Below are positions 14,447 through 23,791 of a stretch of DNA of 36,785 bases, one piece after another (within the stretch, counting starts at the first letter, position 1; each line of letters begins with the position of its first letter). Source of the DNA: Lingula anatina (taxonomy: Eukaryota > Brachiopoda > Lingulata > Lingulida > Lingulidae); the NCBI RefSeq assembly GCF_001039355.2, contig NW_019774970.1, forward strand, positions 23,719-60,503. Reading direction: 5' to 3'. The notes under the pieces were generated by a model, which was not told the DNA's origin, ran no database searches, and saw only the letters and a program-made list of their open reading frames with translations. A program made the position numbers and the translations under genes.

Positions 14447-16782
14447 GTAGTGTTTACCTTTAAATAAACTTTAAAATAAATAGTTTGCCCTCCGTTACCT
14501 GAAACTCCTCTCCCTTCTGGGCCGTTTTCTTCTTTTCCTCTATACCCTTGAAAAGTTCCTCACAGCAAATAGGGACAATTCCTGAATGAATAATTGAATT
14601 ATTAATTAATGAAATAATGACGCAAAGTGTGGCCAATAACTCAACATTTTGGGGTCCTCCAGGCATTTTTTATAATTTTTTATATTTTTAAATATCCCCA
14701 CTTCTCCCATCAATGCATCAAATTAATCTATATGAAAACTTTAAAAATAAGAAGTTTAAAGTTAACACATTGACTATAGTGATGAATATTATAATCATAC
14801 CAGAGTAATTCCATCGTTTACCTTTATTGTTCCCATATCCTGTCATAGAGTAAGACTTCCCAGACCCAGTCTGTCCATAGGCAAACAAACTGCAGTTGTA
14901 CCCCTTCCATGCATTGTCCAACACGGACTGTCCCAGGTCATTGAATACTTTTCTCTGAAATGAAAGTGAAACTGCCATCACCAGTACAAAAATCAATTTA
15001 ACAAATCTGTAACTCTTGCGGCACTTTGATATTTAATTGTATGTTCAGGAAACATTGTCTAAAAGCAAACAGACGGTTCTGAATTTTGGGCTAATGATTA
15101 ACAGAACTGTAGGATCTACTTTTTATTTTGAGATACATGTAAAAAAAAATCCCATTTAAAAGCAAAATGCTTATCTCACAGCAACCATCAGTGAGTCACT
15201 CTAAGCTTCAGATCCCTGCATGCCACCTTATTTTTCAATCCTCATTATTTCTGAATCCTTATTTGCACATGGTCCAAGCTGACAGAATTTCTTTAAATTA
15301 TCTTGGAGATTCTTAATGTCTTGTCAATAACATTCCCTCAGGTGCAGTTAAGTGAAAGTTGTCATAAAAACCTTTTTAAAAAAATCAACCAGACATCTGT
15401 TTTCCTGGAGATGAAGTTGAAAAGTAAGTTCACAAAAAATTAATCCCCACCTGATCGGCATATCTGCTTCCTGAAGGTGACAGGTAGCCATCTTGTTCCT
15501 CCTTGAACCCGTCATGTGACCAGTAGGAAAAATCAAAAGTGAAAGTCCTTGGCTTTTCTCCCTTGGGCGCAGCAGGGTCCTTTATCTCTGTGGTGTTCCC
15601 TTTCATGTCGATGATCAGGACCGCATTGCGCTCCTTTTCCCTTGTATTGTGGGAACTGTTAAGGACATTTACTAAAATGTTGGCAGCTAGCTTACAATTT
15701 TTTGTTTTGATTATTTCAATTCTTAAAAAAATCACATTTTTAATTAATGAAATCATTCCTTCAGAACTCACTGAAAAAAATGAGAGATAGCTTCTTCTGA
15801 CCAGGCAGAAATAAAAATGAAATATGGAAGTATAACCATATAATTCACAATTTGATAGGATTAGAAAGTACTGTTCTTCATTTCTTATCATAGTTATAAC
15901 TCACTTTCTGATGTGAGAGTAGTGTTTGCTAAAAATCATGGCACAGCAGTAAAAAGGTACGTACAGCAGAAAAAAATACATCTTTATTATATATAGTATA
16001 TTATCGTGCTGAAAAATGTTAACTAGATTATTCTGATCAGATACATTTTACAAAGATATATTAGGACCAGTGGAAAAATAAATTTGGCTTAAAATATCTT
16101 TTGTAGTAATGTCTGATGTAAATATTCTGTCTTAATTAAAATGAGCTGGAACTTTAGAGGTGAATGTTATGTTTGATCTTTAATAAAAAGAACTAAATGC
16201 TATAAACACCAGTAAACATTATAATTCTCATGAACATTGCTCTACACTCAGTAACAATAATAGCTTCCTTGCAACAATAGCCATAATCAGCGTTATTGGT
16301 ATTTCCACTCCAATAAATTATATTAAATTTACCTGAAAAAGGTGGTGTAAGAAAGATACCAAAATATATTAATCAACTGGATTTCAAATAACTCAACTTT
16401 ATTCATTTAATCATTTTTAAAGTTGTTAACTTAATTTGCTGAATTTTCAATGAAATGCACTGAGGTCACAACCTGACAACAACTTTCAAAACAATATTGC
16501 TATAACATCATTATTGACTGCAAAAATTCCAGTTAATCTATTTAAACAAGAGCCATAATTTGCCCGCAATGATCCTTTATCTATTTAAAGAGTACCACAA
16601 TATTGACTTCAAAACTTGACAACTGTTGACATTGAACATAAAACTGTTATGCTTTGTTTGTACTGTTACCACAGTGGGGAAGGAATGTTTATAACTGCAC
16701 TGCCAAGATAATAGAGTACTAGTAAGCAATTATAAAATCAGAGCAGAAATGACCATTTGCATCTTTCTTCAACACATATAAT

Positions 16783-16819
<37 letters not shown>

Positions 16820-17299
16820 CATCAGTAACTTTCACTGGGATGCTGCGTTGATTAATATTGCTAGTCGTAATAAAGTGCAACCTGACATAAAACTTTCATT
16901 TAGCAGCATGCTAAACGTTGTATCTTTATACCACACTCTTGGTCATAAAGTTCGAGATAAGAATTCACTATTAAAGACATAAATGACTCCAAAATACTTT
17001 AATTTTGTGACCTACCATGAGACGATAAAATTGACTATTAATATGACTAGAGTTGCGTAATATTCACTTATAAAGTGCCATAAACCAAATCAATGACTTT
17101 TCTGAAACTTTTGTATACCTTAGTTACCGTATAGTATCTTATAAGATATCCACCATTTGACCTTTCCACTCATTTCCCAACTGGAGTACACTCTATTCTA
17201 CTTGCTGAAATATTTGTTAAGTGATTGTGGCAATCTAAGATAACGAAAAAAGGATATAAAAGGGCGAACCCTCACTGCAACTCTCACGTTTTCCGCCAT
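55..17299 (-). CDS. KIF28: Kinesin-3 motor protein, KIF28/KLP-6-like (21 exons, 3' end beyond window)
   Basis: Microtubule plus-end motor of the kinesin-3 family. Using one copy of the duplicated block, the coding exons are 17299-17258, 15648-15451, 14954-14822, 14581-14499, then exons 5-13 (13977-9390 or 9151-4413), then 3883-3820, 3460-3332, 3024-2849, 2452-2304, 1734-1597, 1306-1171, 796-645 and 174-55. They sum to 2514 nt, 838 codons, with every phase matching. Landmarks: N-terminal strand [15 protein letters not shown]-loop GQTGSGKS near residue 107; switch I NATSSR near 224; switch II DLAGSE near 260; neck [15 protein letters not shown] near 344; coiled coil about 360-455; FHA domain about 460-565 ([10 protein letters not shown], then SRIGTKNA); then a long kinesin-3 tail. 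The last exon seen ends in phase 0 at a splice donor, so the C-terminus is missing. The P-loop exon ending [12 protein letters not shown] and the FHA placement favour KIF28/KLP-6 over KIF1. Family members act in ciliated neurons or mitochondrial dynamics; the role here is inferred. Confidence 0.94.
952..1002. repeat. (TG)n microsatellite
   Basis: Interrupted TG dinucleotides within a KIF28 intron. Confidence 0.95.
1894..2061. mobile_element. MITE copy 1 (CAGGGGCGGAT terminal inverted repeats)
   Basis: 168 bases bounded by perfect 11-bp inverted ends, CAGGGGCGGAT and ATCCGCCCCTG, in an AT-rich flank with TATAT on both sides. The interior is GTCTTCC-rich, and its reverse complement matches copies near 24890, 28644 and 29186. 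CAG...CTG ends are typical of hAT-like non-autonomous elements, but the target-site duplication cannot be judged in this flank. Confidence 0.75.
4413..9151 (-). CDS. KIF28: KIF28 exons 5-13, copy B (second tandem copy)
   Basis: The same nine exons again: 9151-9037, 8626-8515, 8125-8018, 7293-7160, 6840-6770, 6380-6320, 5937-5776, 5633-5518 and 4527-4413. Every exon has exactly the same length as its copy A partner, and none holds a stop or frameshift. Among the exons I compared, the differences were synonymous except one change in exon 11 (KTTAKVNE in A, KTTATVNE in B); I did not tabulate every base. Because the set enters in phase 0 and leaves in phase 1, it joins correctly to exon 4 or to exon 14, but not behind copy A. 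One of the two copies must therefore be skipped, or is an assembly duplicate. Confidence 0.88.
5451..5503. repeat. (GT)n(GA)n compound microsatellite, copy B
   Basis: Lies directly beside the exon 12 donor. Its partner in copy A is at 10427-10489, with more GA units. Confidence 0.95.
6412..6443. repeat. (AAAT)n microsatellite
   Basis: About eight AAAT units in copy B. Copy A has a much shorter run at 11453-11475. Confidence 0.95.
7397..7553 (+). mobile_element. LINE fragment (RTE-like ORF2 C-terminal relic) in a KIF28 intron
   Basis: About 157 bases inserted at TGCTAGC in unit B and absent from unit A, where TGCTAG runs straight into CACCCAGAG. The + strand reads [12 protein letters not shown] and then, after a frameshift, [20 protein letters not shown]. 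This resembles the 'SWT..K....INA.EM......' region near the end of ORF2 in many invertebrate LINEs. The family assignment is from memory and is tentative. Confidence 0.55.
7914..8075. repeat. 91-bp tandem duplication of the 3' end of KIF28 exon 7 (copy B)
   Basis: The sequence from GCCAAC through the splice donor and about 50 bases of exon 7 appears at 7914-8004 and again at 8005-8075. The second donor (exon end 7927) is 91 bases downstream of the true one (8018), so its use would shift the frame. C-rich tracts (7895-7911, 7976-8002) flank it. Copy A lacks the repeat. Confidence 0.85.
9179..9280. other. Junction spacer with ambiguous base N at 9279
   Basis: About 100 bases between the two duplication units with no match to either unit's flank in this window. 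The only N in the window is at 9279, one or two bases before unit A begins. This suggests a gap-filled or collapsed assembly join. Confidence 0.8.
9390..13977 (-). CDS. KIF28: KIF28 exons 5-13, copy A
   Basis: Nine exons: 13977-13863, 13455-13344, 12954-12847, 12360-12227, 11882-11812, 11444-11384, 10921-10760, 10617-10502 and 9504-9390. They encode the rest of the motor from [17 protein letters not shown] through switch I and II, the neck, the coiled coil and the start of the FHA domain. All phases agree with exon 4 upstream. Exon 12 has an AAG acceptor where copy B has CAG, a weaker but possible site. Entering phase 0 and leaving phase 1, the set is complete and undamaged. Confidence 0.9.
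10427..10489. repeat. (GT)n(GA)n compound microsatellite, copy A
   Basis: The same repeat as 5451-5503 but longer; such length differences are common between alleles as well as duplicates. Confidence 0.95.
14394..14446. repeat. (TTTA)n microsatellite
   Basis: About 13 TTTA units in KIF28 intron 4, preceded by (TA)n at 14353-14373. Confidence 0.95.
14499..17299 (-). CDS. KIF28: KIF28 exons 1-4 (single-copy 5' part of the motor domain)
   Basis: Exon 1 (17299-17258) is only 14 codons, [14 protein letters not shown], the first beta strand of a kinesin motor. Exon 2 (15648-15451) continues [14 protein letters not shown] and ends at SRYADQ. Exon 3 (14954-14822) starts RKVFNDLGQ and contains the nucleotide-binding [11 protein letters not shown]. 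Exon 4 (14581-14499) encodes [13 protein letters not shown] and ends EEFQ. Introns 2-4 use ordinary GT-AG sites; intron 1 does not. I chose the ATG at 17299 because the kinesin strand follows it directly. A second ATG lies 35 bases upstream at 17334 but is out of frame and leads to no kinesin sequence. These exons lie outside the duplicated block. Confidence 0.92.
15649..17257 (-). other. U12-type AT-AC intron (KIF28 intron 1)
   Basis: Read on the minus strand, exon 1 stops after CCT TTT, and the intron opens ATATCCTTT, the minor-spliceosome 5' consensus. Its end carries TCCTTAAC at 15665-15658, the U12 branch-point consensus. The branch adenosine is about 11 bases before exon 2, which follows a terminal AC. 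No GT or AG sites near these ends join exon 1 to exon 2 in frame, whereas AT-AC splicing gives the uninterrupted kinesin strand VRVRPF-NTREKE. Length is 1609 bases. It contains an A33 tract and no gene I can see. Confidence 0.88.
16785..16817. repeat. A33 homopolymer
   Basis: 33 consecutive A inside the U12-type intron. No retroposon body is recognisable on its 5' side. Confidence 0.95.
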
Positions 17300-18019
17300 A
17301 TTTGACTTTAAGTTGTGGTGGCTGTTCCATCATTTAAATGGAGTGCTGAACCTAATGAAGATTTCAGTTTAAAGTCTTCACGCAGTTTTTATATAATTGA
17401 TTTATATATAGTTGATTGAAATAAAAAATAATTCACTGATAAAAGAAAATCTTGCTTTAAAATGGGATCTGATAAATTTATTAATAGGTTCCACATTTGC
17501 TTTCTAAGGAGTTTAATGTAGCAATCTTAGTGGGAGGGAAATCAACCATTGGAACGATGCTTTTTAATTAAAATTAGGTCAGCATCCGGGGTACCAAGAA
17601 AATGGCTGCGCCCTTGTAGAGCAATGGGTTTAAGGAAATGCATTTTAAAGGCCAGTAGATACAGGTAAAAAAAACGCAAATAAAATTGTTCCATATATGT
17701 AACTGATTGCTTAAGGTTAATAAGACACGTTTTAAGTAAGCAGTGTATTAGGAGTCATTCTCAAATGGAGGTATTTGAACAAGGGTTGCAAGGTCGTCTG
17801 TCAACAATCTCGTCTCTTCGTTGCCCTTTCCCAAGTTTCCTGTCCCTGTCACAACAATAGAGCCAGATATCTTTTAGGATACAGGCAGGGTTTATGATTA
17901 TTGAAAAAAAAAAACGAAAATGAGTATTTTCCTGCATCACATTTTCATTTATGATTCTATCATTATGATGAGTAAAAACAAAAATCACCTCGAAATCGTT
18001 ATCGGCTTTAAAATTGAGG

Positions 18020-18180
18020 GCGTCTCGTTAGTCTGAAGGTTTATATATTGGTCCGAAGGTTCATTCGTCTGAAAAACTGTAACGGTTTCTTCAGTTTTTT
18101 AATCGAGAGTTTGTTGGTCCGAAGGTTGTGTAATAAACATTCGGAGCAATGAACCCTCGAAATATTGAACTTTCGGATTA
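18020..18180. repeat. Cluster of GT(C/T)(C/T)GAAGGTT motifs
   Basis: GTCTGAAGGTTTA, GTCCGAAGGTTCA, GTCTGAAAA and GTCCGAAGGTTGT recur on the + strand at 18032-18127. Related reverse motifs (ATTCGGAGC, AACTTTCGGAT) follow. It looks like an interspersed repeat fragment; the family is not identified. Confidence 0.45.
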
Positions 18181-18212
18181 TTGCTACGGCCCTTTTAAAT
18201 TACTGTATATTT

Positions 18213-18279
18213 CAGGGATGAGATTTTTCCGACAATCGGCTGATTTCCAACTTTTGGAAGCCCAAAATGCTCATCCCTG
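18213..18279. mobile_element. 67-bp MITE with CAGGGATGAG inverted ends and ATATTT duplication
   Basis: Ends are CAGGGATGAG and CTCATCCCTG, a perfect 10-bp inverted repeat. The same six bases ATATTT flank both sides (18207-18212 and 18280-18285). The CAG...CTG ends suggest a hAT-type miniature element; the duplication may be 6 bp or a worn 8 bp. Confidence 0.75.
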
Positions 18280-18368
18280 ATATTTCCCATTGCTAAGCAT
18301 AAGCACCTTATAGCAGATTAACAGCTTTCTATTTTTGCCTACCAGAAAGCAATTAAATTTAGTAAAGG

Positions 18369-18369
<1 letters not shown>

Positions 18370-18416
<47 letters not shown>

Positions 18417-18431
18417 TAGATAGATAGATAG
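18370..18431. repeat. (AT)n then (GATA)n microsatellite
   Basis: Uninterrupted TA dinucleotides followed by about five GATA units. Confidence 0.95.
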
Positions 18432-18866
18432 ACTGGAAGTTTCAGGTAATCTTGAATGCAATTCAAGATATTTACATTTATCTTTGCCTTTTTTTGGTGA
18501 TAGGACTACGCCCTTATTTTGCCAAAACAACCAAAACTGCAATTTGAACACAAAATGGAAGTGTTAATTATTAAGAGTCTGTGAGTTGCACATACTTCTT
18601 AATTCTTCTTTTTACTTACCCCGGTTGCTTCTTTGTAAAATGTGACTTCCATATAATATGTATGAGTAGACTAAAATAGAATTGGCATTGAAGTGTCGTA
18701 ACACAAAAAAAATATGGGCAAAAATCAAACTAGGTTTGTTCCACAAATTGACCATCAGAATGAAAACTGAATGAAATCAAAATTAGAATAATAAAAAAAA
18801 TAAAATAAAATAAATTGAAGTGATTATTATGATTGTCATTAATTCTTGAAGGACTGTCCTTCTAAC

Positions 18867-21800
18867 ATGAGCCTACTGAGTGACATCGAGGGGTTTTCCA
18901 AGTCAAAGTTGAAACCAGTGCCGACAAAAGTGACCACTGTAGATGGACGACTCCTTCAAGAAGACAAGGACAGCCATGGGAGAACAGTGGTCACAGTTCT
19001 AGACAAAGGTTAGAGGTCAAGTCTAAGGTCAAAATTCAAGTTGAAGATATTCCTAATTTAAAGAAAAAGAAATTTATATTAAGGTTTTGAATGTTATGAT
19101 TAGCATTTTGGAAAAAGATGTAGAAATCTAACCAACTGGGTGTTTTGGTTCTTACTTTTTCTATTATTTTTATTTTTTTAGAATTCATATTAACTGTATC
19201 AGCCATTTGTACTCTAAGGGGTCATTCCCATTGAAACTATCATTCTACCAAGATCATTCCAACTCTGCGGGGATTCTCACAGAATCAGATTAACAGATAA
19301 ACAAGCGTCCTCTTGTTGCCATTGTACTCATATAATTAGTTTTACTCAGTGCCAATGCCTTGTTAGTCTGTTAATCTGATTGTATTCAGCGAGAGTCCCT
19401 GCAGCTTAGGATCAATCTATGTAGAACCAAAGTTTAATTGGGAATGAGCCCTTAGACTGTAGATTAGATTATAATTATTTTTCTGGATTTCTGACAAACA
19501 GATGTGGATGTTGATCCTTTCTTGAACTGTCTTCTTTTATTGCACTTTGCAGGGAAACTAGGTTTTGTTGGAGACACAAAGAGAGACTTGCAGGTTGCAG
19601 AAATCCTCCCAGGTGTTGTGATGGGTATGTTTGCAGGTTTTATGTGGTACAGATTGTATTTAAAACATTTCACAAGACTAAAATGGCACTTGTTTTCCTG
19701 GTCATGTTTGTTTGGGTTTAAGAGATACCTGTCTTTGATGTTGATGAAGATGTAGGCTGGATTTAAGTCATGTTTCAGCCATGTTTAAATATTTTCTTAC
19801 AGTAGACTTATTAGGCTGGACTGTCTTATTCTGAAAGTTTGATTCTTGTGTTATTAAGTCAGCTTTCCCTTACATAAATTGATTTCAATATTAGACTCAT
19901 AGATTTGCTGCCTTCAGCTGCCTTGTTGGTCATTGTTGTTATGTGTAATTTTTCTCTGTCAGCATTGCAGACCTTTCATGTTATTCAAATCTTTAGCAAA
20001 GCACCACTATTTTGGGTGTCAGTTACATACATAATTGGAATTTGGTAGTGATGATACTTTCAATTATTTTACTATATTGCATCAAAATTGAAGAATACAT
20101 GTTTTGTGCTCTTCCTTTATTAAATTGTTTGTCAGTCATTTTAAGACTGTTTAAATGTCACTGTTTCATCCGTTTTGACATTTGTATGGTTGAAGAGAAT
20201 GCATACATACAAATGATAAGTATCTCATTTATTTTAAATTGTCCACAGTCTGAAACTGCTTCTACATCCTTATGTGATCTGGCTTCAGTTTGATACTGGT
20301 GAACCCATGTATTGTTTTCCTCATTCAGATATTGGCTAAGGATAACATAGAGAACTAATTTTATATTTTGTTTCACTTTAAATTGTTTTATAAAGTATGC
20401 ACAAATTACAAAAAAAAAAAAAAAAAAAAAAATTGTAGTTGTACTATATTCAGTGCACTCGGTAGGATTTTTCTAAGGGAGTACCGTACCCCTTGCCCAA
20501 AAAAAGAAGGGGTAATTTTCAAAATGAAGGGGTAAAATTAAAAAATGCTCATCAAGGTGTAATTTTGTGTATTAATAATCATGCAATCACACAGTTCACT
20601 TTCATAACAATAACCCACTATCCTTTTATCCAAAATCTTTTATTATTGCAATTTAACAAAAAGAAAACAAAAACAAAATGGACAGGTCACGCATAGGTCA
20701 CGACTAGATACTGTGTTTCTTTGACTAGAGTAAAAGTAACTGGTGCTACCTAGTAAATGTAACAAAAGGAAAACATTCCTCTTTTGGCTTGAAAACAAAA
20801 ATCTCAAAATAAATATAATAATAACAATCTCAAAATAAAAGATCTCAATTTAAAAAATTTACAATCTATTCTTGACTGAGATTTAAAAATGCTCCTGGCC
20901 TAACTGCTTCCTTAGTAAAGTTTTTAAAAAAACTAGGTCAAACAAGCGCTCTGTAATAGTTGGGAGAGGGAGAGATAGAGAACGGCGCCAAAATGTCAGA
21001 ACACTGACAAGTAGTCACCCAGTATCCGTCTCTGTCAAACAAGCATTTTTTAGTATACTATTTGAGAAGGGACACAAAATTTACATATTTAGCCATTTTA
21101 ATCAATCAAAATGTTCATACTTCTTACTCTTCCTAGTGTTTCTCCCTAAAATTGATGCCGACAAAAAGTAGGTCAAGTCGGGAACATTAGGCACCCGTCG
21201 TTTTTAAGTTTTACTAAATTGTTTATAAAAATTAAACCTTTGCTTTCAATTTGTAAATAATTACTAGAAATATTATTTCACAGTTTGTTGAAAGATAATT
21301 TTTATTTATGTTTGTTAGCGCAGCACTTCAAGTTCAACTGTTTTCTAAGCTGGCCAAATCTGGAGCTAGCCGGTTGCTGCAAACCACTTTGTTTCCAACC
21401 GGCAAATGACTGCCAATAATAAACGATCTATTTTGTCTGTGATAATAAATTTTACACTTCAAATTTTCCGGGCAAGTGAACAGCCGAAAGTCACTTGCGT
21501 TTCCGGGCAACTACCAGCTAAATTTTAGTTGCCCGGCTGATAAAACTAGTTGCGAAACGCAACCATCGCAAGTAGGTATGTCGGACTCTGAAATCTATAG
21601 TAAATAACTTTGCCTACCTTGCATGACAAAACCTTTTAATTGACTGTTGTTTTTTTCCTTTGCTTTTCCTTTTTCTCGTCATTTTGTCATCACTGGTAAT
21701 CAGCAGAGCTGGAAATTCCCGGTCGCCCGCTCGTCAAATGCGACTAAAAATTTATTCTGACGACTAAAACTACAAAAGTCACAAGGGTTACTGGCCTAAA

Positions 21801-22666
21801 GTATTTGGTCTGGGCGAGTGATTTAAATTGGTCCTAAACGTATGGTTGCTCAATTAAAATGTTGAACAATTATGTGAATAAAAAAACGATCATTTCATCG
21901 TTGTTCATACCTTGTTTATACTAAAGAGAGGCACACGTGCTTTGACCTAAAACTTGCATATTATGACCAATCAGAGAAGATTACGTCATCCTCTACGGGT
22001 CAGTGAAAGAAGAAGCATGTTTTAGTCGGGTAATTCAAATATCTTAAGAAAAAAATGAGACACTTGGGAATCAATTATGACATTTTCAACATGAGTCTGA
22101 CCGTCAACAGTCAACGGACTGGTCAACTTCGCCGATCTTCAAAGCCAAAGGTGTGCGTATTCGTACGCGCTGGGGCTCCAGCCAATGCGTAAAAACAGCA
22201 AAACAACGCGTAATTACGCACTCTCATACGCTAACGAGTTTACTGTATATTGTTTCTTTCAGGCTCCCAGGATGTGGCCCAAGATCTGGAACTGCTGCTC
22301 CAACACAAAGTGACCCACATTTTGAACCTGGCCTACATGGTGGAAAACCAGTTCCCCGATCAATTCCAGTATCTGCGTCTCAATATTCTTGATCTCCCAG
22401 AGACTGATATCACAGATTTCTTTGACGAAGCATTTTCATTTATAGACCGAGGGCGTCAAGAGGGATGTGTTCTTGTTCATTGCAATGCTGGAGTTTCACG
22501 CTCAGCAGCCATGGTTATAGGATACCTTATCAAAACAGAAGGGTTGACTTTTGAAGAAGCTTTCGATCATGTTCGTGAACAGCGTGCCTCAATCCGTCCC
22601 AATGATGGATTCACAATACAACTGAAGCATTATGAGCTCTCCCTTGCAAAGAATTTGGAGAAATAG
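18867..22666 (+). CDS. DUSP19: Dual-specificity protein phosphatase, DUSP19-like
   Basis: Cysteine-dependent phosphatase of the atypical DUSP group. Vertebrate DUSP19 (SKRP1) binds MKK7 and modulates JNK signalling; that role is transferred from the family. Exons are 18867-19008, 19553-19624 and 22263-22666, with all GT-AG sites in phase 1 and a total of 205 residues (the family is about 217). The N-terminal exon starts MSLLSDIEGFSKSKLKPVPT, matching the DUSP19 N-terminus in style, and no other upstream ATG keeps this frame without a stop nearby. Exon 2 gives GDTKRDLQVAEILPGVVMG. Exon 3 holds SQDVAQDLE, the acid loop NILDLPETD (Asp about 115) and the signature HCNAGVSRS (Cys about 145, Arg about 151), so the enzyme should be active. 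It ends in TAG at 22664-22666. The most likely start of a two-gene divergent arrangement with KIF28. Confidence 0.93.
19625..22262. other. DUSP19 intron 2: no gene seen, several repeat-like stretches
   Basis: 2.6 kb. Contents: an A-tract at about 20410-20432; GGGGTAA(A/T)(A/T)TT repeats at 20509-20540; a perfect stem of 11 bp at 21503-21536; a stretch near 21712-21835 (GGTCGCCCGCTCGTC onward) that reads like an interspersed element; and short palindromes of the form GCGTAATTACGC near 22209. Open frames here are short and without family signal. Confidence 0.6.
21503..21536. repeat. Perfect 11-bp hairpin CCGGGCAACTA / TAGTTGCCCGG
   Basis: Arms at 21503-21513 and 21526-21536 with a 12-base loop. 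Two related CCGGGCAA and GCCGG motifs occur within 150 bases, so this is probably part of a worn interspersed repeat. Confidence 0.7.
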
Positions 22667-23760
22667 ATACTTTGTGATGATGTTGTTACATATGCTGTTC
22701 AGATAGGACTGATGCTATATACAGATATTTCTTTGCCAAAGTAGCTAAACTTCAATTTCATACGTACAAAAAAAAAAAAAAAAAATCATGAAAACTTTTT
22801 ACTGGATGATTCTTTTCTAATTGGCATGCTGTAATTGAAATATTTGAAACAAAAAGCATATAAGTGCCACTTATATCAAGATGAGCTATACTAGTAAACG
22901 GCCTTATGGACTATCAACCTCTGACTACCAAACTTCATAAGAGTTTTGAGTCCCTTTTTGGCAGCAAAGCGAAAAATGCACTATCTGTTTAGCAACCCTA
23001 GTGGAAACAAGAATAATTACATACAAACTGATGTTAGTTAGAGAAGTTGTGGCTAGATGGCAATACTGCTGTGTTCCTTGTGGCAGTGAGTGGTATAACT
23101 TCAGTTTCTGCCAAAAACAGCCTGCTTGCTAGCGGCTCTTTGTCTACGTGATTGAAAGTTTAAACTTCTGTGTAGGAAAAAAGGGGGTAAATAATCAAGT
23201 ACATGTGAAATTCAGGGTCATTTTTTATCTCTATCATGCCTTTCAGTTGAAAATCTGCATTCAATTTGGTATATGTTTTTTGGTGTTTTTGTTAAAAGCT
23301 TCTTGCTAAATGCACATTTGCCAAGTTTATGCATTGACATGTACTTTATACTTCTTTCATATTGATTCATGTTTATTTTTGTTGTTATTGTACTGTTTAA
23401 CAATATGTATACAAACGGATATTTATGTCCCATATTATTAGTTATACAAACTAGACTTTCTACAGCCCTTAGTGAACAGTCAAGTTGCTATGAGCTCTGG
23501 TACATCCCATATGAGGAACTTCTTGTAATTTGTGGATATGAGAATACAGAGGAAAACAAGGAGAGGAATCAAATAAGATACACAGCCATGTTTAGTGCAA
23601 TTTTTAGTTCTTTTGAAAGTGAGAGCCGGTTCAGCAAATTTATCTCTAATTTATGATCTGATTGTGAAAAAGACATGAAAACATTTACAAGCAAGTTAAC
23701 ATTTCTTTACTGTGCTTTTAATGTTTACAAGTCAATTTGTTTTTTTTACTGCGCTTTCTA

Positions 23761-23791
<31 letters not shown>

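Larger units (their letters stand above)
17300..18866. promoter_or_regulatory. Intergenic region between head-to-head KIF28 and DUSP19 starts
   Basis: About 1.57 kb separates the two divergent ATGs. I see no clear TATA box at either start. The stretch holds a 67-bp MITE, a cluster of CCGAAGGTT motifs and an (AT)n/(GATA)n microsatellite at 18370-18431. Any shared promoter function is inference from geometry alone. Confidence 0.35.

Noticed and set aside
15655-15660. Ordinary AG acceptor (CAG at 15658-15656) for kinesin exon 2
   Set aside because: It would start the exon in a phase with no matching GT donor after exon 1; the AT-AC U12 sites match the consensus and keep the kinesin frame.
23369-23656. 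95-codon plus-strand frame
   Set aside because: It lies in the probable DUSP19 3'UTR, is AT-rich, has a hydrophobic start only by composition, and shows no domain.
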